From an uncultured Flavobacteriaceae bacterium (lineage in GTDB: Bacteria > Bacteroidota > Bacteroidia > Flavobacteriales > Flavobacteriaceae), in NCBI GenBank assembly GCA_947489085.1, contig CANLCJ010000016.1, forward strand, positions 1-64,000: a stretch of DNA of 64,000 nt. The letters run 5' to 3'. A model generated the notes under the pieces. That model was not told where the DNA came from. It saw only the letters and a program-made list of their open reading frames with translations, and searched no databases. Positions 23,201 to 31,156 of this stretch are shown here, piece by piece. Numbering within the stretch: position 1 is the first letter of the stretch; each line of letters starts with the position of its first letter. The translations under genes were made by a program, and so were the position numbers.

Positions 23201-23688
23201 GCCCACGCTTTGGTAAAGATATGAAAGCCATTGCAGGAAAAATTATGGGCTTTACTGCAGAGGACATTAAAAAAATTGAACAAAATGGTAGTTTTGATGT
23301 TGAAATAAATGGAAAAAATATTACTTTAGGACTCGAAGATGTAGAAATTACATCTCAAGATATAGAGGGATGGTTAGTTGCAAATGAAGGTGCTCTCACA
23401 GTAGCTTTAGATGTTACAATAACAGAAGAACTCAAGCAAGAAGGTATTGCTAGAGAGTTGGTAAATCGCATTCAAAATTTAAGAAAAGATTCTGGTTTCG
23501 ATGTTACCGATAAAATCGATGTTAAATTATTAAATAATGCACATTTGCAACAGGCCGTAGCTTCTAACTTAGAATACATCAAAACAGAAACATTAACGGA
23601 AGAATTAGAAATAATCGACCAGGTGGATAATGGTATAGATATTGATTTCGATACTATAAACACCAAATTATTCATCAAAAAACACTGA
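20287..23688 (+). CDS. ileS: Isoleucine--tRNA ligase
   Basis: YEGPPSANGLPGVHH (HIGH-type) and KMSKRLGN; full-length. Confidence 0.98.
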   Translation: MSAKFTEYKGLDLPKVADEILKYWQENNIFEKSVTTRQGKEPYVFYEGPPSANGLPGVHHVLARAIKDIFPRYKTMKGYQVKRKAGWDTHGLPIELGVEKELGITKEDIGKTISVEDYNAACRKAVMRYTGIWNDLTEKMGYWVDMDDPYITYDPKYMESVWWLLKEIYTKNLLYKGYTIQPYSPKAGTGLSSHELNQPGTYQDVTDTTIVGQFKAKEASLPAFLQNEGDIYFLAWTTTPWTLPSNTALTVGPKIEYVLVETYNQYTFEPINVVLAKKLVNYQFSGKFTRVEEKAELLNYKQGDKKIPYHVVKEFLGKDLVGITYEQLLPYVLPNNNPENAFRVISGDFVTTEDGTGIVHTAPTFGADDALVAKQAKPEVPPMLVKDENGNLVPLVDLQGKFRPEVKEFAGKYVKNEYYTENAPERSVDVEIAIKLKEENKAFKVEKYKHSYPNCWRTDKPILYYPLDSWFIKVTDVKARMHELNTTINWKPKSTGEGRFGNWLANANDWNLSRSRYWGIPLPIWRTEDGKEEICIGSVEELKAEMAKAVDAGVLEADIFADFEVGNNSDENYAKLDLHKNIVDNIVLVSPSGQPMQRESDLIDVWFDSGAMPYAQWHYPFENADFIDKGTTFPANFIAEGVDQTRGWFYTLHAIGTMVFDSIAYRNVVSNGLVLDKNGQKMSKRLGNAVDPFTTLSNYGADATRWYMIANANPWDNLKFDLDGVEEVKRKFFGTLYNTYSFFSLYTNLDGFSYSEADIPLEERPELDRWILSELHTLIQRVDDYYADYEPTKAARAISDFTQDNLSNWYVRLSRRRFWKGDYQTDKISAYQTLYTCMLTLAKLGAPIAPFFMDKLYLDLNAVTQKEAFESVHLSTFPVADSAYIDKSLERKMEAAQTISSLVLSLRAKEKIKVRQPLQKIMIPVSSTTQKEEILSVCDLIKHEVNIKDVELMEDASDILVKQIKPNFKALGPRFGKDMKAIAGKIMGFTAEDIKKIEQNGSFDVEINGKNITLGLEDVEITSQDIEGWLVANEGALTVALDVTITEELKQEGIARELVNRIQNLRKDSGFDVTDKIDVKLLNNAHLQQAVASNLEYIKTETLTEELEIIDQVDNGIDIDFDTINTKLFIKKH

Positions 23689-23692
23689 TATT

Positions 23693-24076
23693 ATGGCAGA
23701 TAACACAAACGCAAGATATTCAGATGCAGATTTAGAAGCATTTAAAGTACTTATTCAAGATAAAATAGATAAAGCAAAGCACGATTTAGAACTTATAAAA
23801 AGTGCCTATATGAACGATCACAATAATGGCACAGATGATACCTCTCCAACATTTAAAGCCTTTGATGAGGGTAGTGCTGTAATGAGTAAAGAATCGAATT
23901 CACAATTGGCAATACGTCAAGAAAAGTTTATAAGAGACTTAAAAAATGCGCTTATACGCATAGAAAATAAAACCTATGGTATATGTAGGGTAACAGGAAA
24001 GCTCATTAATAAAAAACGTTTAGAGTTAGTGCCACATGCCACTTTAAGTATAGAAGCAAAAAATATGCAAAAATAA
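23693..24076 (+). CDS. TraR/DksA family protein with degenerate zinc finger
   Basis: YGICRVTGKLINKKRLELVPHATLSIEAK aligned by eye to the DksA finger; only one of four Cys retained. Confidence 0.8.
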   Translation: MADNTNARYSDADLEAFKVLIQDKIDKAKHDLELIKSAYMNDHNNGTDDTSPTFKAFDEGSAVMSKESNSQLAIRQEKFIRDLKNALIRIENKTYGICRVTGKLINKKRLELVPHATLSIEAKNMQK

Positions 24077-24102
24077 TTTGGCACCATACCTTTTAATTGA
24101 AA

Positions 24103-24140
24103 TAACGTCTCGTATTATGTAACGAGGCGTTTGTTTTTTA
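24103..24140 (+). terminator. Terminator
   Basis: AACGTCTCGT-loop-ACGAGGCGTTTgtttttt. Confidence 0.65.
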
Positions 24141-24167
24141 AAGCAAATTCTACAAGCACTTTTAACA

Positions 24168-24782
24168 ATGTCTCTAAAAAAATCGACTTTAATAATCGTA
24201 ATTATTTTACTAGTAGATCAAATAAGTAAAATTTACGTAAAAACACATTTTGCTTTACACGATAGTGTAGATGTATTTGGTTGGTTTAAAATTTACTTTA
24301 TTGAAAATGAAGGTATGGCGTGGGGCACTAGAATTAGCGATATCGTTTCATTTGTGTCAGACAGAACAGCAAAAACAGTGTTAACATTGTTTCGAATTTT
24401 GGCTATTTTCGGTATTGGGTATTGGTTGTATAGCGCAACAAAGGCACAAAGTTCCAAAATACTAATAACAGCCATAGCTTTAATATTTTCTGGCGCTTTG
24501 GGTAATATTATAGATTCGGTATTTTACGGCGTATTATTTGGAGATAGCCATGTTGACATCGCAAAGTTTTTACCAGAGAATGGAGGTTATGATACATTTT
24601 TACATGGTAAAGTGGTCGACATGTTATATTTTCCAATGGTAAAAGGCTATATGCCAGAATGGGTGCCCTTCTATGGAGGTAAGTTCTTTACTTTTTTCGA
24701 TCCCGTTTTTAATGTAGCAGATATGGCTATAAGTACTGGGTTTGTAATTTTAATTATATTTAACCGTAAGGCATTTAAATAA
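24168..24782 (+). CDS. lspA: Lipoprotein signal peptidase (signal peptidase II)
   Basis: LVDQISKIYVK, ENEGMAWG, GNIIDS, FFDPVFNVADMAIS. Confidence 0.95.
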   Translation: MSLKKSTLIIVIILLVDQISKIYVKTHFALHDSVDVFGWFKIYFIENEGMAWGTRISDIVSFVSDRTAKTVLTLFRILAIFGIGYWLYSATKAQSSKILITAIALIFSGALGNIIDSVFYGVLFGDSHVDIAKFLPENGGYDTFLHGKVVDMLYFPMVKGYMPEWVPFYGGKFFTFFDPVFNVADMAISTGFVILIIFNRKAFK

Positions 24783-24810
24783 CTGGGAAAACAAAACGTA
24801 ATTACGAGAT

Positions 24811-25230
24811 TTAGGAGGCATTGTCGTACCTAAAAATCTTTTCAAGAGCTTTTATATTCAAAGGCTTTTTAATATAATCATTTACCTCGTTAAATGCCTT
24901 AGCTCTATTTATGTCTATAGGATTAATAGAAGAGCTTACAACATAGAGTTCTATGTCTTTATTAAATTTATTTTTTATTTTTTTGAAGCGTTCGATAAAC
25001 TCCCAGCCGTCCATTACAGGCATATTTAGATCTAAGAATATAACTTCTGGAATATCTTCTATTCTCAAATCATCCAAAAGGGCTTCAAAATACGCTATAC
25101 TTTGCTTACCGTCGTTAAAAATCAGTAATTTACTGCATAAGTTTTTGCGTTCTATTATTTTTTTAACGAGACTAACGTAAATACGGTCGTCGTCAATAAT
25201 ACAAGCTGTCTTTTTATGTGCCAATGCCAT
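24811..25230 (-). CDS. Single-domain response regulator
   Basis: IIDDDRIYVSLVKKI, VIFLDLNMPVMDGWEFIE, YVVSSS, YIKKPL. Confidence 0.9.
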   Translation of the reverse strand: MALAHKKTACIIDDDRIYVSLVKKIIERKNLCSKLLIFNDGKQSIAYFEALLDDLRIEDIPEVIFLDLNMPVMDGWEFIERFKKIKNKFNKDIELYVVSSSINPIDINRAKAFNEVNDYIKKPLNIKALEKIFRYDNAS

Positions 25231-25233
25231 ATT

Positions 25234-26676
25234 TTAAAAATATATTCTAAACGTGGTGCCTTTGTTTACTGCGCTATCAACTTTAATTTCACCGTTAAGT
25301 GCTTCAACTTGGTTTTTAGTTATAAATAAACCTATTCCAACTGCATCACCATTATAATGAAATGTTTTATACATACCAAAAAGATTGTGCCCAAATTTCT
25401 CTAAATCTATTCCTAAGCCATTATCTTCAAATTCCAGTACGGTTCTGGTATCAGCAGTGTAAGTTTTAACCTTAATTATAGGAGCTCTATCTGGGTGTTT
25501 ATACTTTATGGCATTGCTTATAAGATTAAGCATAATACTTTCCATGTAAGCAGGGATATACTCTATAGTGTCTACTTTAGAAAAATCGGCCTCTACAATA
25601 GCGTTTTCTTCAATAATAATTTGTTTAATAGAAGACAACACCAAATTTAGAACATCCTTAAAACGAATTTTAGATTTTATTTTAGTAGTACTTGTTTGTA
25701 TCGTAACAATTTCATTTAAATGCTCTATAGTGTCATTTAAACTTTCGGCTATTTCCTTAACGTTGTCTAAAAGCTCCAGTTTTTCCTCAGGAGAATCAAA
25801 ACTATCAATAAGTTCTGATACTAGTGTTAAATTGCTGCTATGAGATCTTAAGTTATGAGAAACAATGTGTGCGAAATTAAAGAGCCTTTTGTTTTGAGCT
25901 GCTATAATATTCGAGGTTTTAAGTAGGTTAAGTTCTTTTGTTTTGGATGCGTCTATATCTTGAAAAACTCCTCTAATACCAATAATATCTTTATTAGTAT
26001 TGTAAACAGGTTTTCCCATAGCTTTTACCCAAAACTCTCTGTCGTTGTTGGTTAGCATTTTAATTTCTATATTAAATGATTTTCCGTGTACAGCACATTT
26101 TATAAAGGTTCTTTTTGCTAGTGCTCTATGTTCTGTGGCATAGTACTTTTTGGAATTTTTTAATGAGGGGATGTAATCTTCGGGGTACTCTAAGATGCGT
26201 CTACTTTGTTGGTCCCAGTAACTTTTTTGCTTAATAAAATCAACATACCAGCTTCCTGTTTTGGTCATTTCGGTAGCCTGCTTAAAGTAAAATTTATCTT
26301 TTTTTACCTTTTTATTGGTTTTAAATTTTCTTTTGTTGAAAAAGATAAGCTTAGAATCTTTTTCTACACTAAACGATAAATTGTCGTTGGTTGTACAAAC
26401 AAATTCTTTATAGGACCCTTTCCTAGACTTAATAAGCATACTTTGTCTAAAATCGGTATTATTTTTGGTAAGGCCAAAAAAGTTATTTCTAAATTGTTTG
26501 CTATCTTCTTTATGTATCAAATTACTCAAAAAGTAATCCAAGGATATTTTTATAGTATCCTCATTATATCCTAATACCGATAAAAAAGCTTCAGACCAGT
26601 ATAATTCACCATTTTTGAGTTCCCAATATCCGATGTCAATATCGTTAACTACTCTGTTAATTTTGTTATTTAACAT
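25234..26676 (-). CDS. PAS-domain sensor histidine kinase
   Basis: Two PAS-like regions, FAHIVSHNLRSHSSNL H-box, NLISNAIKYKHPDRAP, DNGLGIDLE, GIGLFITKNQVEALNGEI. Confidence 0.92.
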   Translation of the reverse strand: MLNNKINRVVNDIDIGYWELKNGELYWSEAFLSVLGYNEDTIKISLDYFLSNLIHKEDSKQFRNNFFGLTKNNTDFRQSMLIKSRKGSYKEFVCTTNDNLSFSVEKDSKLIFFNKRKFKTNKKVKKDKFYFKQATEMTKTGSWYVDFIKQKSYWDQQSRRILEYPEDYIPSLKNSKKYYATEHRALAKRTFIKCAVHGKSFNIEIKMLTNNDREFWVKAMGKPVYNTNKDIIGIRGVFQDIDASKTKELNLLKTSNIIAAQNKRLFNFAHIVSHNLRSHSSNLTLVSELIDSFDSPEEKLELLDNVKEIAESLNDTIEHLNEIVTIQTSTTKIKSKIRFKDVLNLVLSSIKQIIIEENAIVEADFSKVDTIEYIPAYMESIMLNLISNAIKYKHPDRAPIIKVKTYTADTRTVLEFEDNGLGIDLEKFGHNLFGMYKTFHYNGDAVGIGLFITKNQVEALNGEIKVDSAVNKGTTFRIYF

Positions 26677-26777
26677 AATCGTGTTAGAAATGGGATAGTT
26701 TGTTTAGTATGTTATTGTAAACTTAGAAAATGTTTTCCAAAAAAACAAGGCGAAAATGCATTTTGTCGATAATATCT

Positions 26778-27344
26778 TCACTTAAACGACATGGTTTTTT
26801 GGGGTGTAATACAATAATCAAGCTTTACATCTGCCTCGCGAATATCAGAAATTAAAGGTTCTGCGTCGAAAAAAGAAAGCCCTATTTTTAACACATTTGG
26901 GTTGCATTGGTTGAGAAAGGTATCGTAAAACCCTTTTCCATAACCTACTCTATTGCCTTGATTGTCATAAGCTAAAAGAGGTATGAATACAACCTGAATA
27001 TCTTGGTTAGGTATGGCAATGCCATTATCCGGTTCTGGTATCCCATACGCATTAGTCACTATTCTGGTGTTATCTGTTAGGAGGTAGTTTGTCATGCTAT
27101 AGTTGCTAAAATTACTTTTAGCAATCACGATATTTTTATCCATTCCAGATAAGATACTCAAAATAGGTTCTGTGTTTACCTCTTTTTGTGCTTCAATAGA
27201 GAGAAAAACATGATAAAATTGATAATTCCAAATGTCTAGATGTATAAGATTATTCGCTATAGAAATACTAAGTTCCTCTAGAGCCTCTAAAGATAGTTGT
27301 TTACGAAGCCTTCTATACTTCTCACGAAGCAGCAATTTTTCCAT
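26778..27344 (-). CDS. 5-formyltetrahydrofolate cyclo-ligase
   Basis: LREKYRRLRKQL; VFIPLLAYDNQGNRVGYGKGFYDTFL. Confidence 0.92.
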   Translation of the reverse strand: MEKLLLREKYRRLRKQLSLEALEELSISIANNLIHLDIWNYQFYHVFLSIEAQKEVNTEPILSILSGMDKNIVIAKSNFSNYSMTNYLLTDNTRIVTNAYGIPEPDNGIAIPNQDIQVVFIPLLAYDNQGNRVGYGKGFYDTFLNQCNPNVLKIGLSFFDAEPLISDIREADVKLDYCITPQKTMSFK

Positions 27345-27349
27345 TTAGA

Positions 27350-28324
27350 TTAAGATTTTACAATAGTAGATACGTGAAATAAGGCATCGCCTTGGTAAAC
27401 TATCGGGAGCTCGTTAACATTAATAACATGTCCTGCGTTTTTAGCCCTCACAAAATAATTAAACTTACCATAAGGATCGGTTATATTACCTATAACGTCA
27501 TCCTTATCTACATAAGATCCAACGGGTATTGTAGCCTTAAACATACCAGAGTATTTTGCCCTTAACCATTTGCTGTCTTCTATAAAAACACAATGTCTTT
27601 TGGGTTTGGAGCATTGAAACCCTGATTTTAGCATGCCTAAATGTTTTAAAATTCGTTTAGATCCATTAACACCAGAGTTGGTAACCACATCGTCTATATG
27701 AAAAGATTTGCCACCTTCGAAAAGTAATAAATCCTTGCCAAGTTTAGCACAGGTGTTTCTAAAAGATTTCGATAAGTTTTTAGAATACAACACAAAAGGC
27801 GCTCCAAATATATTAGCAAGAGAATCCAATTGTGAGTTGCTTTTTTCATAGCGCAATTGCGGCGCATTAAACCTACCAGAACCTCCTGTGTGAAAATCTA
27901 TAATTAAATCGGCGTGGGGTACAACGTTTTCTATAAACTTGTGAGCAACCCTACTGGCAAGAGAGCCAGAGGTGCTGCCTGGGAATACACGGTTTAAATC
28001 TCTACCATCTGGAAATTCGCGTTTTAAATTTATAAACCCAAATATATTAATAACAGGCATGCAAATTATAGTGCCTATTTTGGGTTGATTTATGCCTTTA
28101 GCAATAAGCTGCCTAACAATTTCAACACCATTAACTTCATCTCCATGAATGCCAGCAGTGAACAGTACCGTAGGGCCCTTTTTTTTAGAACGGCTCACTA
28201 TAACAGGTACATCTACAGGCGAGGCCGTGTGGAGGTTTGCAACGTCAAAATTTATTTCCTGAGTTTCTCCAGGCTGTATTTCTGCACCTAGTATATGTAG
28301 TGCATTTTTTTCTAGTGCCATCAA
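27350..28324 (-). CDS. Succinylglutamate desuccinylase/aspartoacylase family (M14-like) zinc hydrolase
   Basis: FTAGIHGDEVNGVEIVRQL, DGRDLNRVFPG, DFHTGGSGRFNAPQLR. Confidence 0.88.
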   Translation of the reverse strand: MMALEKNALHILGAEIQPGETQEINFDVANLHTASPVDVPVIVSRSKKKGPTVLFTAGIHGDEVNGVEIVRQLIAKGINQPKIGTIICMPVINIFGFINLKREFPDGRDLNRVFPGSTSGSLASRVAHKFIENVVPHADLIIDFHTGGSGRFNAPQLRYEKSNSQLDSLANIFGAPFVLYSKNLSKSFRNTCAKLGKDLLLFEGGKSFHIDDVVTNSGVNGSKRILKHLGMLKSGFQCSKPKRHCVFIEDSKWLRAKYSGMFKATIPVGSYVDKDDVIGNITDPYGKFNYFVRAKNAGHVINVNELPIVYQGDALFHVSTIVKS

Positions 28325-28326
28325 TT

Positions 28327-29202
28327 TTAGTGTTTGTTGCGTTCTACGTAGGTAATAATACTTTTTGCAATATTTTTACCTGTAGCAATTTCTATCCCTT
28401 CTAAACCAGGCGTGGAATTGACTTCTAATAATAAAGGTCCACGACGCGACTGTAACATATCTACACCGCATACAGGGAGCTTTAATGCTTTAGAAGCTTT
28501 CATAGCTACTTTTAGTTCGGCTTCATTAAGTTTAATAATTTTTGCAGAGCCACCACGGTGTAGGTTAGAACGAAACTCGCCCTCCTTGCCTTGCCGTTTC
28601 ATCGCACCAACAACATGACCATCTACAATTAGCACTCTTATATCTGCACCTTTAGCTTCCTCAATATATTCTTGAACCAAAGCACGCGCTTGTAAACCAT
28701 GGAAAGCCTCTAGTACAGATTCGGCAGCGTTTTTAGTTTCTGCTAAAACAACACCTAAACCTTGAGTGCCCTCTAGTAATTTAATAATAACAGGTACACC
28801 ACCAACGTGGCCGAGTACACGGTCTATATCTCTGGAGTAATTGGTAAATACTGTTTTGGGCATACCGATACCAGCTTTAGATAAATGCTGAAAACTTCTT
28901 AGTTTATCTCTGGAGCGAATAATAGCGTCTGAGGTTACAGAGGTAAACACATTCATCATCTCAAATTGTCTTACCACAGCACACCCAAAAAAAGTAACCG
29001 AGGCGCCAATTCTAGGAATAATAGCATCTACATAATCCAAATACTTGTCGTTATAAAAAATGGTTGGCTTTTCCTTTTCTATAATTAAATCGCACTTTAA
29101 AGGATCTATAACTTCTACAGAGTGTCCACGTTTTTCACCTTCTACAACCAAACGCTCTGTAGAATATAAATAAGGGTTTCTAGATAGTATAACAATATTC
29201 AT
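28327..29202 (-). CDS. rimK: RimK-family ATP-grasp ligase (S6--L-glutamate ligase)
   Basis: [64 protein letters not shown]; start chosen at MNIVILSRN. Confidence 0.92.
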   Translation of the reverse strand: MNIVILSRNPYLYSTERLVVEGEKRGHSVEVIDPLKCDLIIEKEKPTIFYNDKYLDYVDAIIPRIGASVTFFGCAVVRQFEMMNVFTSVTSDAIIRSRDKLRSFQHLSKAGIGMPKTVFTNYSRDIDRVLGHVGGVPVIIKLLEGTQGLGVVLAETKNAAESVLEAFHGLQARALVQEYIEEAKGADIRVLIVDGHVVGAMKRQGKEGEFRSNLHRGGSAKIIKLNEAELKVAMKASKALKLPVCGVDMLQSRRGPLLLEVNSTPGLEGIEIATGKNIAKSIITYVERNKH

Positions 29203-29347
29203 GAAGTAATGAAAAGACGCTAAAATTATAAGCTGTAAATTAAAAAACACAAAAAGTGTGTTTTTTAATATCACAAAGTTAATTGCAATATAGTAAAAAA
29301 GCTTAGCGAATTTTCAATTTTTGGCTATTTAGTATACCTTTACAATA

Positions 29348-31141
29348 ATGGATACCCCTAACTTAGAAATACAGCTAAAAACACTTCCTAACCAACCAGG
29401 AGTGTACCAATATTATGATAAAAATGGAACACTGATTTATGTTGGTAAAGCTAAAAATTTAAAAAAGCGTGTAAGCTCGTATTTTACCAAAAACCATGAG
29501 TACGGAAAAACCAGAGTACTGGTAAAAAAAATCGATACCATAAAGCATATTGTTGTAGCTACCGAGACAGATGCTCTGTTGTTAGAAAACAATCTTATTA
29601 AAAAATACCAGCCACGTTATAACGTGATGTTAAAAGACGATAAGTCTTACCCTTGGATATGTGTTAAAAACGAGCGTTTTCCCAGAGTTTTTCCAACACG
29701 ACGCGTTTTTAAGGATGGCAGCGAATATTTTGGCCCTTATACCAGTATGAAAACGGTACGCACACTTTTAGATTTAATAAAAGGTTTATATGGATTGCGT
29801 ACTTGTAATTACAATTTAAGCGAAGAAAAAATAGATGCAGGCAAATATAAAGTGTGTCTAGAATACCACTTAGGAAACTGTAAAGGCCCTTGCGAAGATT
29901 TAGAGACCGAAGCAGAGTACCACGGAAACATAAAAGCTATAAAAGAAATTATTAAAGGAAACTTTAAAGATTCCTTGGTGCAATTTAAGCAGCAAATGAA
30001 AAATTACGCTGCAAACATGCAGTTTGAAGAAGCGCAAAACATAAAAGAAAAAATAGAGGTTCTCGAAAATTACCAAGCAAAGTCTACCATTGTTAACCCC
30101 AAAATTAGCAATGTAGATGTGTTTAGCATTATTAGCGACGAAGGCTATGGTTACGTAAATTTTTTACAACTGTCTTACGGATCTATTATTAGATCTCATA
30201 CGCTGGAGATAAAGAAAAAATTAGACGAAACCGACAGAGAACTTTTAGAGCTGGCCATTACAGAAATAAGACAACGATTCAACTCCAATTCTAACGAAAT
30301 CTATGTGCCTTTTCCCGTTTCGTTAGGAGAGAAAATAAAAGTAACAGTACCAAAATTAGGAGATAAAAAGCAAATTTTAGATTTGTCTACCAGAAATGCC
30401 AAATATTACCGTATGGAGCGTTTCAAACAAATTAAAATAGTAGATCCAGACAGACACGCCAACAGAATTATGGCACAAATGAAGGTCGATTTAAGACTGT
30501 CTGAAGAACCAAGGCATATAGAATGTTTCGATAACTCTAACATACAAGGTACAAACCCAGTAGCAGCTTGTGTTGTTTTTAAAGATGGAAAACCCAGCAA
30601 GAAAGATTATCGCCATTTCAACATAAAAACTGTAGAAGGACCAGACGATTTTGCATCTATGGAAGAAGTAGTATACAGAAGGTACAAACGTTTGTTAGAT
30701 GAGGGTGAACCATTACCGCAACTTATTATTATAGATGGTGGTAAAGGCCAGTTATCTTCGGCATTAAAAAGCTTAGATATTTTGAGTTTAAGAGGTAAAA
30801 TAGCAATAATAGGTATCGCTAAGCGTCTAGAAGAACTATTTTATCCAGACGATCCCATACCGTTATATTTAGATAAAAAAAGTGAAACCCTTAAAATTAT
30901 ACAACAATTACGTAACGAGGCACACCGTTTTGGTATAGAACATCATAGAAATAGAAGAAGTAAAAATGCTCTAAACACAGCGTTAGAAGCCATTCCAGGT
31001 GTGGGAGAAAAAACAATAGTAGAGCTTTTAAAGCGTTTTAAATCTGCGAAACGTGTAGCACATGCTAAACTAGACGAGTTAGAAGCTGTGGTAGGCGTAT
31101 CTAGAGCAGCCAAAATATATAATTTTTATCATGACAATTAA
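29348..31141 (+). CDS. uvrC: Excinuclease ABC subunit C
   Basis: GIY-YIG (GVYQYYDKNGTLIYVGKAKNLKKRVSSYF), ECFDNSNIQGTNPVA, C-terminal HhH. Confidence 0.98.
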   Translation: MDTPNLEIQLKTLPNQPGVYQYYDKNGTLIYVGKAKNLKKRVSSYFTKNHEYGKTRVLVKKIDTIKHIVVATETDALLLENNLIKKYQPRYNVMLKDDKSYPWICVKNERFPRVFPTRRVFKDGSEYFGPYTSMKTVRTLLDLIKGLYGLRTCNYNLSEEKIDAGKYKVCLEYHLGNCKGPCEDLETEAEYHGNIKAIKEIIKGNFKDSLVQFKQQMKNYAANMQFEEAQNIKEKIEVLENYQAKSTIVNPKISNVDVFSIISDEGYGYVNFLQLSYGSIIRSHTLEIKKKLDETDRELLELAITEIRQRFNSNSNEIYVPFPVSLGEKIKVTVPKLGDKKQILDLSTRNAKYYRMERFKQIKIVDPDRHANRIMAQMKVDLRLSEEPRHIECFDNSNIQGTNPVAACVVFKDGKPSKKDYRHFNIKTVEGPDDFASMEEVVYRRYKRLLDEGEPLPQLIIIDGGKGQLSSALKSLDILSLRGKIAIIGIAKRLEELFYPDDPIPLYLDKKSETLKIIQQLRNEAHRFGIEHHRNRRSKNALNTALEAIPGVGEKTIVELLKRFKSAKRVAHAKLDELEAVVGVSRAAKIYNFYHDN

Positions 31142-31156
31142 AACAAGACTTTAAAT

